DNA from: Burkholderiales bacterium
Lineage (GTDB): Bacteria; Pseudomonadota; Gammaproteobacteria; Burkholderiales; Burkholderiaceae_C
NCBI GenBank assembly: GCA_003963005.1
Contig: RXJW01000111.1
Span: 1 to 51,853, forward strand
Length of the DNA: 51,853 bases
Direction of reading: 5' to 3'
Shown here: positions 26,600 to 35,902 of the stretch, piece after piece
Layout of the letters: each line of letters starts with the position of its first letter
Position numbering within the stretch: position 1 is the first letter of the stretch
The notes under the pieces: model-generated
Databases searched by the model: none
The model's input: the letters and a program-made list of their open reading frames with translations, nothing else
Told to the model about the DNA's origin: nothing
Translations under genes and position numbers: made by a program

Positions 26600-27802
26600 T
26601 CAGAGGCGCTCGATGATGGTGGCGATGCCCATGCCACCACCCACGCACAGCGTCACGGCGCCCGTCTGCAGATCACGCCGTTCGAGTTCGTCGAGCAGCG
26701 TGCCGAGCAGCATCGCGCCGGTCGCGCCGAGCGGGTGACCGAGCGCGATCGCGCCGCCGTTCACGTTGACGCGGTCGAGGTCGAGGCCCAGGTCGCGCGC
26801 CGTCTTGAGCGGCACGGCCGCGAAGGCCTCGTTGATCTCCCACAGGTCCACGTCGCGGGCCTGCATGCCGGCCTGGCGCAGTGCTTTCTCGCAGGCGGGC
26901 GTCGTGCCGGTGAGCATGAGGGTCGGCTCGCTGCCGGTCACGGCCGCGGCGCGGATGCGCGCCCGCGGCTTCAGGCCGGCCGCCTCGCCGCCCGCACGCG
27001 AGCCCACCAGCACCAGGGCTGCGCCATCCACGATGCCCGACGAGTTGCCGGCATGGTGCCGGTGCTCGATGGCGCCGGCCTGGGCGTACTTGCGCAGTGC
27101 CAGCGCGTCGAACTTCGCCCCCAGCTTGACGAAGCTCGGGTTCAGCGCAGCCAGCGCCTCGGGGGTGGTCTGCGGGCGGATGGTCTCGTCCTCGGCCAGC
27201 AGCACCGCGCCCGCTTCGTCATGCACGGGCACCAGCGCGCCGGCGAAGTGGCCCGCCGCACGCGCGGCCGCCGCACGCTGGTGGGAGCGCACCGCCCAGG
27301 CATCGAGCTCGGCGCGGGAAAAGCCTTCGAGGGTGGCGATCAGGTCGGCACTGATGCCCTGGGGCACGAAGCCGATGGCCTGCACGACGCGCTCGTCCAG
27401 CAGCCAGGCGCCGCCGTCGCTGCCCATCGGCACGCGGCTCATGCTCTCCACGCCGCCGGCCACCACGAGCTGCTCGAACCCGCTGGCCACCTTGGCCGCG
27501 GCGAGGTTGACGCTCTCCAGGCCCGAGGCGCAGAAGCGCGATTGCGTGATGCCGGCCACCCGCTCGCTCCAGCCCGCGTCGAGCACCGCGATGCGGGCGA
27601 TGTCGCCGCCCTGCTCGCCGATCGGCGTCACGCAGCCGAGCACGACGTCGTCGACGCGTGCGGTGTCCAGGTCGTGCCGACGCTGCAGGGCCTGGAGCAG
27701 CGTGCGCGCGAGCCTGATCGGCGTTGCGGCATGCAGACTGCCGTCGGGCTTGCCCCGGCCCCGCGGCGTGCGGCAATGGTCGTAGAGGTAGGCGTCGAAC
27801 AT
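26600..27802 (-). CDS. Acetyl-CoA C-acyltransferase (thiolase)
   Basis: 400-residue thiolase for beta-oxidation or acetoacetyl-CoA formation. The nucleophile Cys91 is in [12 protein letters not shown]. The C-terminal [15 protein letters not shown] carries the catalytic His, and CVGGGMG the second catalytic Cys. ATG at 27802 gives the usual [19 protein letters not shown]-terminus; the frame extends upstream without evidence. Substrate chain length cannot be told. Near an acyl-CoA dehydrogenase and a wax ester synthase, so lipid metabolism fits. Confidence 0.93.
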   Translation of the reverse strand: MFDAYLYDHCRTPRGRGKPDGSLHAATPIRLARTLLQALQRRHDLDTARVDDVVLGCVTPIGEQGGDIARIAVLDAGWSERVAGITQSRFCASGLESVNLAAAKVASGFEQLVVAGGVESMSRVPMGSDGGAWLLDERVVQAIGFVPQGISADLIATLEGFSRAELDAWAVRSHQRAAAARAAGHFAGALVPVHDEAGAVLLAEDETIRPQTTPEALAALNPSFVKLGAKFDALALRKYAQAGAIEHRHHAGNSSGIVDGAALVLVGSRAGGEAAGLKPRARIRAAAVTGSEPTLMLTGTTPACEKALRQAGMQARDVDLWEINEAFAAVPLKTARDLGLDLDRVNVNGGAIALGHPLGATGAMLLGTLLDELERRDLQTGAVTLCVGGGMGIATIIERL

Positions 27803-27841
27803 CTTGTCTCCTGCGGTGTGAGGCTGGATGATGGCCCAGAC

Positions 27842-28354
27842 ATGCCGACCCACGACACCGCATCCGCCCTGGCCCTGTTCGACTCGCTGCCCGAGGTCTC
27901 CGACGACTTCATGCTCGGCACCTGGCGCGGCGAGGGCTTTCCGACCGGTCACCCGCTGGACGGCGCGCTGGAAGCCTACGGCTGGTGGGGCAAACGCTTC
28001 GATGCCGCAGACGAAGTCCACCCGCTGCTGTTCGCCCGCCGCGGCGGTGGCACGCTGGCGCTGAACCCGCGCTGGATGGCGCCGTCACTGCCCTGGCTGG
28101 ACCGCTGGCCGCTGCCGAAGTCACCTGCCATCGGCCGGGCGCTGCAGTGGCTGCTGCCGCTGCTGTCCACGCGCCGCTCGGGCGCGCGCTTGCGGCAGGT
28201 GGCGCACCGGGGCCGGGTCAGTGCGGCGATGGTGTACGACCGGCTGCCGATCCATGACTGCTTTCGCCGGCTGGACGACGACACCGTGCTCGGGCTGATG
28301 GACCAGAAGGGCGCCCGCCAGCCGTTCTTCTTCGTGCTGCGCCGCACCGGCTGA
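27842..28354 (+). CDS. DUF4334 / GXWXG-domain protein
   Basis: 170 residues. [22 protein letters not shown] carries the GXWXG motif, followed by WWGKRF, then the DUF4334-type part with [23 protein letters not shown] and FFFVLRR. Such proteins are found with fatty-acid or aromatic-acid genes; biochemical function is unknown. ATG at 27842, divergent from the thiolase (39 nt), and ending 12 nt from the convergent acyl-CoA dehydrogenase. Confidence 0.82.
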   Translation: MPTHDTASALALFDSLPEVSDDFMLGTWRGEGFPTGHPLDGALEAYGWWGKRFDAADEVHPLLFARRGGGTLALNPRWMAPSLPWLDRWPLPKSPAIGRALQWLLPLLSTRRSGARLRQVAHRGRVSAAMVYDRLPIHDCFRRLDDDTVLGLMDQKGARQPFFFVLRRTG

Positions 28355-28366
28355 CCGGCTGGCGGC

Positions 28367-29521
28367 TCACATCGAGCGCGAGGCCAGCTCCTTCATGATC
28401 TCGTTGGTGCCGCCGTAGATGCGGGTCACGCGGGCATCGGCCCAGAGCTCGGCGATCGGCGTCTCCAGCATGTAGCCGTAGCCGCCGAAGAGCTGCAGGC
28501 AGGCATCGGTCAGGCGCGACACCAGGTCGCTGCACCAGGCCTTCACCAGGGCAGCGCGGGCGGCGTCGAGCGTGCCTTGCAGATGGGCGCCGATCGCGGC
28601 ATCGAGCAGGGCGCGGGCGGCCAGCAGGTCGCTCTGCGCCTGGGCCAGCACGAAGCGGGTGTTCTGGAAGGCCCAGATCGGCTGGCCGAAGGCGGTGCGC
28701 TGCTTGGCGTAGGCGATGGTGTCGGCCAGTGCGCGCTCCATCATGGCGACGGCCTGGCAGGCGATCACCAGCCGCTCCTGCGGCAGTTCGCCCATCAGCT
28801 GCGCAAAGGCCAGGCCCTCGCTGGCGCCCAGCAGGTGGCTGGCCGGCACGCGCAGGTCGTCGAAGAAGAGTTCGCTCGTGTCCTGCGCCTTGAGGCCCAC
28901 CTTGTCGAGGCGGCGGCGCGTGAGACCCGCCGTGCCCTCGTCGATTTCGGCCACGAGCAGGGACAGCCCGCGCGCGCCGGGCGCGTCGTTCGTGCGGCAG
29001 ACGATGATGATCAGGTCCGCGTTCTGGCCGTTGGTGATGAAGGTCTTCTGCCCGCTGATGACGTAGTGCTCGCCGTCGCGGCGGGCGCGGGTGCGGATGG
29101 CTTGCAGATCCGAGCCGGTGCCGGGCTCGGTCATGGCGATGGCACCGACCCGCTCGCCACGCGCCAGCGCCGGCAGCCAGCGGGCCTGCTGGGCCGGGCT
29201 GCCGTGATGCAGCAGGTAGGGCGCGACGATGGCGGAATGGACGCTGCCACCGAAGCCGCCGAGGTTGGCCCGCGCGGCCGCCATCACGATGACGGCCTCG
29301 TGGCCGAAGTCACCGCCGCCACCGCCCAGCCCTTCAGGCATGGCCGCGCACAGCAGGCCCTGCGCGCCGGCTTCCTGCCAGGTGCTGCGCTCCATCAGCC
29401 CGGCGGTGCGCCAGCCGGCCGCCCGCGGTTGCCACTGCTCGGCGAAGAAGCGCGCGGCGCTGTCCTGCAGCAGGCGGTGGTCCTCGGTCATCCAGGCCGA
29501 CGGGAAGAGCGGCAGCGTCAT
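28367..29521 (-). CDS. Acyl-CoA dehydrogenase
   Basis: FAD enzyme for the first step of fatty-acid beta-oxidation. 384 residues: AIAMTEPGTGSDLQAI (FAD/substrate loop), YVISGQKTFITNG, the central VDKVGLKAQDTSELFFDDLRVP-like stretch, and the C-terminal YGGTNEIMKELASRSM. Short- to medium-chain type by length; specificity not readable. Its ATG at 29521 overlaps the stop of the wax ester synthase by 4 nt, so the two are one operon. Confidence 0.93.
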   Translation of the reverse strand: MTLPLFPSAWMTEDHRLLQDSAARFFAEQWQPRAAGWRTAGLMERSTWQEAGAQGLLCAAMPEGLGGGGGDFGHEAVIVMAAARANLGGFGGSVHSAIVAPYLLHHGSPAQQARWLPALARGERVGAIAMTEPGTGSDLQAIRTRARRDGEHYVISGQKTFITNGQNADLIIIVCRTNDAPGARGLSLLVAEIDEGTAGLTRRRLDKVGLKAQDTSELFFDDLRVPASHLLGASEGLAFAQLMGELPQERLVIACQAVAMMERALADTIAYAKQRTAFGQPIWAFQNTRFVLAQAQSDLLAARALLDAAIGAHLQGTLDAARAALVKAWCSDLVSRLTDACLQLFGGYGYMLETPIAELWADARVTRIYGGTNEIMKELASRSM

Positions 29522-30918
29522 GCGATGCCCACGGCGGCTTCCAGCGTGGCGATCTCTTCCTCGATGTAGGCCGACAGCCGGCCGAGGTTGGGCAGGGCGT
29601 CGGTCGCGATCAGGCCGAAGTAGAGCGTGCCGGCGTAGCTGAAGAGCGTGATGTTGAGCAGGTGCGTGGCCGGCAGCGTGGAGACGGGGTGCATCTCGGC
29701 CAGCGGCGCGCCCCTGAGGTAGAGCCGCTCCGCCGGGCCGGGCACGTTGGAGACGAGCGTGTTGCCCATCGGCGTGACGACGTCGGCCAGCTTGAGCATG
29801 CCGGCGATCTGGCCGAGCAGGCCGGTGAGGATGGTGTAGGTCTCGACCGCCTCGGGCGCCACCGCGTCGATCATGGCCCGCACGTTGCGCAGCGAGTAGC
29901 CGACGTTGCGCAGCCGCACGTAGGCGTCGTCGGTCGGCGGGGAGAGGTCCACGAGGATGATGCCGATCTTGTTGCCCGCCGCCTTCTCGCCCTCGCGGCG
30001 CAGGTTGACCGGCATCTGGATCGTGATCGGCCGGTCCAGCGTCACGCCCTCGTCGGCCAGGTAGCGGTGCATGGCACCGTCCAGGCAGGTCAGGGCGACA
30101 TGGTTGAGCGTGGCGCGTGCCACCTTGCGGATGGCGTCGATGCGTTCCATGGGCACGGCGGCGGTGGCGAACTGCCGGCCGGGCGTAGCATTGCCGGTGA
30201 AGGGCGTGTTGCCGCTGGCCATGAAGGGCAGGGCGATGGCGTTCTTCGTGAGCTTGACGGCCTCCAGCGCCAGCATGGCCGTCAGGCGCCCGATGCCGAC
30301 GGCGCGCTTGCTGTTGGCCGTGAGCTGCTTCCAGACGGTCCCGGCCACCGCCTGGTCGAGGCGCTTCTTGCGCCCGCGGCCGCTGCGGCGGGTGTGGTCG
30401 ATCGTCCAGACCGGGGTCAGCGTGTCGTCGTCCGGCGTGGTGCGCAGCGACTCCACGCCCCAGCGCGTCATCGTGATGCCGTCAGCGACCGCGTGGTGCA
30501 TCTTGTAGTACACGGCGAACTGGCGGTCCCACAGGCCGGCGATGACGTGCACCTCCCACAGCGGGCGGCTGCGGTCGAGCACGGGCTCGTGCAGGCGCGC
30601 GGTCAGCGCGTAGAGGGCCTCGCGGTCGTTGGCGCCGGGCTTGAGCTTGTGGAAGAACACGTGCTCGGCCAGGTTGACGTGCTCGGCCGCTTGCCAGCTC
30701 GGCATCAGCGTGGCCGAGACGAAATGGATGACCTGGTCGAAAGGGGGCTGCACGTCGGTGTGCGCCAGGAAGTCCTCGTAGAGCTGCTTGGCGAACGCCG
30801 TGCCGTTGCCGCGCACGCCGGCCGGCAGCTGGTGGATGTGCAGCCCGGCCACATGCTTGGGGCTGGCCTCGCTCTCAGCGATGAAGAAGGCGAGGTCGAG
30901 CAGGGAGAGTCGGGACAT
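29518..30918 (-). CDS. Wax ester synthase / diacylglycerol acyltransferase (WS/DGAT)
   Basis: 466 residues. Esterifies acyl-CoA with fatty alcohols or diacylglycerol to make storage wax esters or triacylglycerol. The catalytic HHxxxDG is seen as MHHAVADG near residue 140. The family's PLWEVHVIAGL comes just before it, and TLVSNVPGPAERLYLRGAPL lies near the C-terminus. Length fits the bacterial family. A promoter with TTGACC/TATGCT lies upstream. It leads an operon with an acyl-CoA dehydrogenase, which suggests storage-lipid turnover in one unit. Confidence 0.92.
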   Translation of the reverse strand: MSRLSLLDLAFFIAESEASPKHVAGLHIHQLPAGVRGNGTAFAKQLYEDFLAHTDVQPPFDQVIHFVSATLMPSWQAAEHVNLAEHVFFHKLKPGANDREALYALTARLHEPVLDRSRPLWEVHVIAGLWDRQFAVYYKMHHAVADGITMTRWGVESLRTTPDDDTLTPVWTIDHTRRSGRGRKKRLDQAVAGTVWKQLTANSKRAVGIGRLTAMLALEAVKLTKNAIALPFMASGNTPFTGNATPGRQFATAAVPMERIDAIRKVARATLNHVALTCLDGAMHRYLADEGVTLDRPITIQMPVNLRREGEKAAGNKIGIILVDLSPPTDDAYVRLRNVGYSLRNVRAMIDAVAPEAVETYTILTGLLGQIAGMLKLADVVTPMGNTLVSNVPGPAERLYLRGAPLAEMHPVSTLPATHLLNITLFSYAGTLYFGLIATDALPNLGRLSAYIEEEIATLEAAVGIA

Positions 30919-30945
30919 GGCGGCGCGGGCAGAGTCGGTCGACCG

Positions 30946-30973
30946 AGCATAGGCAGCCGCGCGTGCCGGTCAA
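30946..30973 (-). promoter_or_regulatory. Probable sigma-70 promoter of the WS/DGAT operon
   Basis: On the minus strand TTGACC (30973-30968), 16 nt, TATGCT (30951-30946), 27 nt before the ATG at 30918. A 7-bp GC hairpin (GCCGGGG/CCCCGGC, 30976-30996) lies just upstream and may end the ylqF/rbgA-type transcript, though no U-run follows. Confidence 0.5.
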
Positions 30974-31026
30974 GGCCGGGGAATCACGCCCCGGCGCGGG
31001 TGCCAAGCCCTGTGCCGCGCAGGCGC

Positions 31027-31983
31027 CTAAGCGGCGTCTCCGCTGCTCGCGGCGCGCCGGCCGCTGCGCCGGGCCTTGTCGGCGGCTTTCTCGGCTTCGC
31101 GCTGGGCCGCCTTGCGCGCCTCCTCGTCGGCGGCGGCGCGCTGCCAGGCGGTCATTTCTGCCGGCGTCTCCAGCGTGATGCGGCCCAGCAGCCCCTGGCG
31201 ATAGTCCATCAGCACGGCCTCGGCGGCCTTGTGCATCTGCACGGCCCCGCCGCGCACCTTGGCGCCGCGCTTGACGCCGATGGCTTCGAGGATGGCGTCG
31301 TCCTCCCCCAACTCGGCCAGGCCGTAGCGCTGCTGCAGCGCGGCCGGGTAGCGACGCTTGAGTACGGCGATCAACTCCAGCGCCACTTCCGCTTCGTCGA
31401 AGGCGTTGCGCCCGATCGCGCCGCTGGCGGCCAGGTGGTAGCCGCTTTGCTCGATGCCGATGCGCGGCCAGAGCATGCCGGGCGTGTCGAACAGGTAGAA
31501 ACCGTTCTCCAGCACGATCTTCTGCTCGGTCTTGGTGATGCCCGGCTCGTCGCCGGTCTTGGCGGCCCGCTTGCCGACGAGGGTGTTGATCAGCGTGCTC
31601 TTGCCGACGTTCGGGATGCCGCAGATCAGCACCCGCATCGGCTTGTGCAGGTCACCGCGCTGCGGGGCGAGTTCCCGGCAGGCAGCGATCAGCGCCCGCG
31701 CGGGGGAACGGTCGCTGGCGTCCAGCGCGATCGCGCGGGTGTGGGGCTGGCCGTTGTAATGGGCCAACCACTCGCCCGTGATCAGGGGGTCGGCAAGGTC
31801 CTGCTTGTTCAGTACCTTCAGCGAGGGGCGGCCGGTCGTGAGTGTCGCCAGCAGCGGATTGCTGCTGGAGCCAGGCAAACGCGCGTCGAGCAGCTCGATC
31901 ACCACATCCAGTCCCGCCTTGACGCGATCCTTGATCGCCTGGCGGGTGGCATTCATGTGACCGGGGAACCAGTTGATCGGCAT
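31027..31983 (-). CDS. YlqF/RbgA-family ribosome biogenesis GTPase
   Basis: 318 residues with a circularly permuted GTPase order: G4 NKQD (59-62) precedes G1 GIPNVGKS (122-129) and G3 DTPG (166-169). The N-terminal INWFPGHMNATRQAI is the family signature. In Bacillus, RbgA matures the 50S subunit. The C-terminus is a Lys/Arg/Ala-rich basic helix likely to touch rRNA. Separate transcription from the downstream WS/DGAT gene is likely. Confidence 0.92.
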   Translation of the reverse strand: MPINWFPGHMNATRQAIKDRVKAGLDVVIELLDARLPGSSSNPLLATLTTGRPSLKVLNKQDLADPLITGEWLAHYNGQPHTRAIALDASDRSPARALIAACRELAPQRGDLHKPMRVLICGIPNVGKSTLINTLVGKRAAKTGDEPGITKTEQKIVLENGFYLFDTPGMLWPRIGIEQSGYHLAASGAIGRNAFDEAEVALELIAVLKRRYPAALQQRYGLAELGEDDAILEAIGVKRGAKVRGGAVQMHKAAEAVLMDYRQGLLGRITLETPAEMTAWQRAAADEEARKAAQREAEKAADKARRSGRRAASSGDAA

Positions 31984-32091
31984 GCGCTATCGGAGTCGGG
32001 CAGGAAAGGGCAAGATTGTCGGTGCCTTACATCCCGTTGCGGCCGATCCCGCCGCATCCCCCAAGATCAAAGGGTTGTTGTTGAGGTGAAT

Positions 32092-32493
32092 ATGCGATTC
32101 GAAGGCGTACTTAGCGCGTGGAACCATGACGCCGGGTATGGCGCCATCCGGCCGGTCGGCGGGGGCGATGAGGTCTTCGTGGGCCTTGCGGCCTTCCCGA
32201 CGGACGGTGAAGGCGCACGGCTGGACGAGACGCTCAGCTTTGAAATTGTGACCGGGCGTGACGGCCGCAAGCAGGCCGTCAACCTCCGACGCATCAAACG
32301 CGCCGCGGTCAATCCCGCGATGCGGGAGGCCGTCGGCGTGGGTTCGGTCCGGGTGCGTCAGGCCCAAAGAAAACGGCGCCTGGGCCTGATCGCCGGCGGC
32401 GCCGTCGTGACGGTGATGCTGGTGGCCGGCGGTCTGCACTGGTGGATGCCGCAGGCCAAGGCCACCGAGGTGCCTGCCGCCAGTCGGCGCTGA
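32092..32493 (+). CDS. Cold-shock-domain protein with a C-terminal membrane helix
   Basis: 133 residues. The N-terminal 70 form a cold-shock (OB) domain with RNP1-like NHDAGYGAI and an RNP2-like EVFVGLAAF, where the usual VFVH histidine is replaced by Gly. A basic linker follows (VRQAQRKRRLG), then one hydrophobic segment (about 97-118), then a short polar tail. The helix suggests membrane tethering. It is not the longer DUF1294 multi-spanning form. ATG at 32092 with GAGGTG before it. Function unknown. Confidence 0.8.
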   Translation: MRFEGVLSAWNHDAGYGAIRPVGGGDEVFVGLAAFPTDGEGARLDETLSFEIVTGRDGRKQAVNLRRIKRAAVNPAMREAVGVGSVRVRQAQRKRRLGLIAGGAVVTVMLVAGGLHWWMPQAKATEVPAASRR

Positions 32494-32517
32494 GGCCGCC
32501 CGGGCTGCGACCGGCGC

Positions 32518-32835
32518 TCAGTCTTCGTTCTTGAAGACGAGCTTGACTTCGTGCGTGCCCTTTTCGCCGGGCTCGAACTTCCACTCCATCAGGGCGGCCT
32601 TCACCGCGCGGTCGAACACGCGCTTGGGTTCGGCTTCGAGGATTTCGACGTCACTGACCTTGCCGTCGGCTTCGATGACCAGCTTGGCCTTGACCACGCC
32701 GGTCGAGATGCCCTTCTTGGACGCCTCGGCCGGAAACTCGGGCGGCACTTTCTTGATGATCTTGGGCGTGGCCTGGGCGGCCAGCGCAAGCATCAGGCTG
32801 GCGGCAAGGACGGTGGCGGAACGCAGGAATGACAT
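32518..32835 (-). CDS. Periplasmic TonB C-terminal-like protein
   Basis: 105 residues: signal peptide ending AQA, then a TonB C-terminal fold pattern, VPPEFPAEASKKGISTGVVKAKLVIEADGKVSDV followed by EILEAEPKRVFDRAVKAALMEWKFEPG. It lacks the N-terminal anchor and Pro-rich spacer of a full TonB, so it cannot itself transduce energy in the usual way. It starts 29 nt after a chemoreceptor stop on the same strand and may be cotranscribed. Confidence 0.8.
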   Translation of the reverse strand: MSFLRSATVLAASLMLALAAQATPKIIKKVPPEFPAEASKKGISTGVVKAKLVIEADGKVSDVEILEAEPKRVFDRAVKAALMEWKFEPGEKGTHEVKLVFKNED

Positions 32836-32864
32836 GGCAACCCTCTCTGATGTTGTGAACGGTT

Positions 32865-34412
32865 TCAGGCGGCGCGGAAGAAGCCGACCGCTTCGATGAG
32901 ACGGGTGGAGCTGTCGCGCAGGGCGTCGGCCGAGCGGCTGAGTTCACCCACCAGGCTGGTGTTTTGCTGGGTGGCCTTGTCGAGTTCGTTCATCGCGCCG
33001 TTCACGACACCCACGCCCGTGGCCTGCTCCTGGGCCGAGTGAGAGATCTCCTCGATGAGCTGGCCCATGTTGTTGACCTCGTCCACGACGCTGCGGATGG
33101 TGACCCCGGCGTTGTTGACCAGGGTCGTGCCGTTCTCGACCTTGACCGTCGACTCCTGGATCAGCACCTTGATCTCCTTCGCGGCGCCGGCGGAGCGCTG
33201 AGCGAGCGCGCGCACTTCGGCCGCCACCACGGCAAAGCCACGGCCATGCTCGCCGGCACGGGCGGCTTCCACGGCGGCGTTCAGGGCCAGGATGTTGGTC
33301 TGGAAGGCGATGCCGTCGATCACGCCGATGATGTCGCCGATCTTCTTGGAGCTGGCGCTGATCTCTTCCATCGTCTCGACGACCTTGGAGACCACGGCGC
33401 CGCCGTTGCTGGCCGACTGGCGGGCCGTCACGGCGATGCCGGCGGCACGGCGCGTCAGGTCGCTCGCGCCCTTGAGCGTGGAGGCGATCTGCTCGACCGA
33501 GGCGGCGGTGTTCTGCAGGCTGGCGGCAGAGCGGTTCGTGCGCTCGGCCAGGTTGGCATTGCTGTCGGCGATCGAGCCCGAGTTCTCGGCGACCTGGCTG
33601 GCGGCCGTCGACACGTCGCGCACGACGCCGGACAGCGCGGTCTGCATGTCCTTCATGGCCTGCAGCATCTGGCTCAGTTCGTCGCGGCCCTCGACCTGGA
33701 TGTCCTGCGTCAGGTCGCCCGAGGCGATGGCTTCGGCGGCCAGCTGCGCCTTGCGGGCGGGGCCGACGATCGAGCGGGCAATGACGATACCGCCGCCGAT
33801 GCCGATGGCCACGGCCACCGCCACCAGGATGAAGGTCAGCAGCACCGACGAGCGGGCCAGTTCGCCGCCCTTGGTGGCGAGTTCCTTGCCGTTGTCGAAC
33901 TGCATGTCGACCAGCTTCTTCAGGCCTTCCTGCAGCGCATTCTGGGCGGGCCGCAGGTCGGTGATCAGGCTTTCGCGGGCTTCGTCAGGGCTGCCGTCGG
34001 TCTGGACCTTCTGGAACTTCTCCAGCGCGGTCAGGAACTTGGCCTTGCGCTCGCGCACTTCCTTGACGGCCGCCTTCTCTTCCTCGTCGGACACGGCGGC
34101 TTCCAGGCCGGCGAGCTGCTTCTCGGCCTCTTCCAGGGCGCCGGCGATGGCGGCCTTTTGCTTCTTGATCGCACCGGCGGTGTCCAGCAGCAGCAGGTCG
34201 CGCACGGCGCGCGAAATGATGTTGATCTGGCTTTCCAGGGCGTTGGCGGCGCCGATCTTCACGAGGCTGGAATTGGCGGTGCGGTCCAGGTCCTTCGCCA
34301 GACGGTTGGCATTGGTTGCGCCGAACACGCCGATCGCCACGAGCAGCACGATCAGCAGGCCGAAGCTGACAGCCAGGCGTTGGCCGATGCGCAGTTGGGT
34401 CAGGAAGTTCAT
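32865..34412 (-). CDS. Methyl-accepting chemotaxis protein
   Basis: 515 residues: TM1 about 10-34, a helical periplasmic sensor 35-190 rich in Glu/Lys, TM2 about 191-213, HAMP, then the signalling hairpin [20 protein letters not shown]. It ends FFRAA without a CheR-tether. The sensor differs from the tandem receptors at 6.5-10.1 kb. A sigma-28-like promoter sits about 30-60 nt upstream. Followed by the TonB-C protein. Confidence 0.93.
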   Translation of the reverse strand: MNFLTQLRIGQRLAVSFGLLIVLLVAIGVFGATNANRLAKDLDRTANSSLVKIGAANALESQINIISRAVRDLLLLDTAGAIKKQKAAIAGALEEAEKQLAGLEAAVSDEEEKAAVKEVRERKAKFLTALEKFQKVQTDGSPDEARESLITDLRPAQNALQEGLKKLVDMQFDNGKELATKGGELARSSVLLTFILVAVAVAIGIGGGIVIARSIVGPARKAQLAAEAIASGDLTQDIQVEGRDELSQMLQAMKDMQTALSGVVRDVSTAASQVAENSGSIADSNANLAERTNRSAASLQNTAASVEQIASTLKGASDLTRRAAGIAVTARQSASNGGAVVSKVVETMEEISASSKKIGDIIGVIDGIAFQTNILALNAAVEAARAGEHGRGFAVVAAEVRALAQRSAGAAKEIKVLIQESTVKVENGTTLVNNAGVTIRSVVDEVNNMGQLIEEISHSAQEQATGVGVVNGAMNELDKATQQNTSLVGELSRSADALRDSSTRLIEAVGFFRAA

Positions 34413-34440
34413 GCGGTTCAGGTCCTTGTCCGGTGATCTC

Positions 34441-34471
34441 GGGTATCGGCGGCTGGAGGGCCGCGCTTGAA
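34441..34471 (-). promoter_or_regulatory. Sigma-28 (FliA)-like promoter of the chemoreceptor
   Basis: On the minus strand TTCAAGC (34471-34465), then GCCGATACCC (34450-34441), about 30 nt before the ATG at 34412. GCCGATA matches the FliA -10 core GCCGATAA. The -35 TCAA deviates from TAAA and is spaced at 16 rather than 15. Fits flagellar-class control of chemoreceptors. Confidence 0.5.
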
Positions 34472-34621
34472 TCCAACGGGAATGTATGCCTCACGGCGGT
34501 GTTTTATGCGCCCCTACCCTCGGGCTGTCGCGCAGTGTGTCGCGCCCCGTGACGATTTGATTCGGTGCCGTCAGGCTTGGCGTGAAGTCGTTCACGTCGG
34601 CCCCCGTGCCCCGGGGCTTGC

Positions 34622-35902
34622 TCAGTGTTGCGTGGCCGCGGCACGCAGGCGGACGACTTCGACTGCATCGACCTCGCCGGCATGGTGGCCGAAGGACTCG
34701 CGCAGGTGGCTCGCGATGGCGGCGAGTTCGTCGGCATCGAGCTGGCCGGCGAACGGCGGCATGCCGAAGGGGCGCGGGTGGCCGGGTGTGGCCGGTCCGA
34801 AGCCGCCCCGTTCGATGACGCGCAGCAAGTTCGCCGCGCTGGCCTGCGCCACGAGCCGGCTGCCGGCCAGCGCGGGGTAGGCCAGGATGCCGCTGGCGTC
34901 GCGGCGGCCTTGGCCCTGCTCGCCATGGCAGGCCGCACAGTGCTCACCGTAAAGCTTGGCGCCCCGCTCGCGGCGGTGTGCGTCAGGCTGCACCGAATTG
35001 GCGCGCGCCACCGGGGACTCCGGCAGGCTGCGCAGGTAGCGGCTCATGGCGGCGAGGTCGTCATGGTTCAGCGCCGAGGTGCTGCCCAGCACCACTTCGG
35101 CCATCGGGCCCTGGGCCGTGTGGCCGTCGGCATGGCCGTCGTGCAGCCAACGGCGCAGCGTGTCGTCAGGCCATCGCTGAACGCCGGCCTCGGCGGGGTC
35201 GTGAAGCGAGGGCGCCACCCAGCCCAGGCCGGCCAGCAGCCCGCCGCGGAAGTCCGCCGGGCCGTGGTCGCCACCGAGCCCATTGCGCGCCGCATGGCAG
35301 GCGCTGCAGTGGGCCAGGCCTTGCGCGAGGTAGGCACCACGGTTCCAGGCGGCGTCATGCGCAGGCTCGGGCTGGTAAACGCCGGGCCGGAAGTTCAAGG
35401 CCCGCCAAGCGGCCAGCGCGAGCTGTGTGCCGTAGGGCCAGCGCAGTTCGTGCTCGCGCCGCGGCGATTCGACGGCGGGCTGCGCCTGCAGCCAGGCGTG
35501 CAGTGCATCCGCGTCGTCGCGCGTGACGAGGGTGGTGTTGGTGATGGGGTGCGCCGGCACGAGCAGGCGGCCGTCTCGGCTGCGGCCGAGGTGCAGCGCC
35601 TGCCAGAAGTCATCCGCACTCCAGCCCTTCAGGCCGGTCGCATCAGGCGTCAGGTTGGACGAGAAGACCGTGCCGAACGGCGTGGGGATGGGGCGTCCGC
35701 CCGCCAGCCGGGCACCGCCGCGGGCCGTGTGGCAGCCGGCGCAGTTGCCGACGGCCGCGAGGTAGGCGCCGCGCTGCAGATCGGGCGGCGTGCCGGACCG
35801 CGGGGCGTCGTCCGAGAGGTGGCGCTGCCAGACCAGCAGCACGGCCGCCGCCGCCACGGCCAGTGCCGCGAGCAGCACCACGGCGGCGATCAGGCGCTTC
35901 AT
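34622..35902 (-). CDS. Membrane-anchored triheme cytochrome c
   Basis: 426 residues: N-terminal signal/anchor (about 5-24), then three CxxCH sites at 54-58 (CAGCH), 199-203 (CSACH) and 322-326 (CAACH), each in its own c-type domain of about 130 residues. This is the layout of the cytochrome subunit of periplasmic alcohol, aldehyde or gluconate dehydrogenases. No dehydrogenase subunit is adjacent; the PQQ-type enzyme at 43.3 kb is a possible but unproven partner. Overlaps the diheme cytochrome stop by 4 nt (ATGA). Confidence 0.9.
   Translation of the reverse strand: MKRLIAAVVLLAALAVAAAAVLLVWQRHLSDDAPRSGTPPDLQRGAYLAAVGNCAGCHTARGGARLAGGRPIPTPFGTVFSSNLTPDATGLKGWSADDFWQALHLGRSRDGRLLVPAHPITNTTLVTRDDADALHAWLQAQPAVESPRREHELRWPYGTQLALAAWRALNFRPGVYQPEPAHDAAWNRGAYLAQGLAHCSACHAARNGLGGDHGPADFRGGLLAGLGWVAPSLHDPAEAGVQRWPDDTLRRWLHDGHADGHTAQGPMAEVVLGSTSALNHDDLAAMSRYLRSLPESPVARANSVQPDAHRRERGAKLYGEHCAACHGEQGQGRRDASGILAYPALAGSRLVAQASAANLLRVIERGGFGPATPGHPRPFGMPPFAGQLDADELAAIASHLRESFGHHAGEVDAVEVVRLRAAATQH

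Noticed and set aside
29662..32091. Plus-strand frame running into the cold-shock-domain gene
   Set aside because: Only the last 134 codons from 32092 are coding; the rest is antisense to WS/DGAT and the ylqF/rbgA-type gene.
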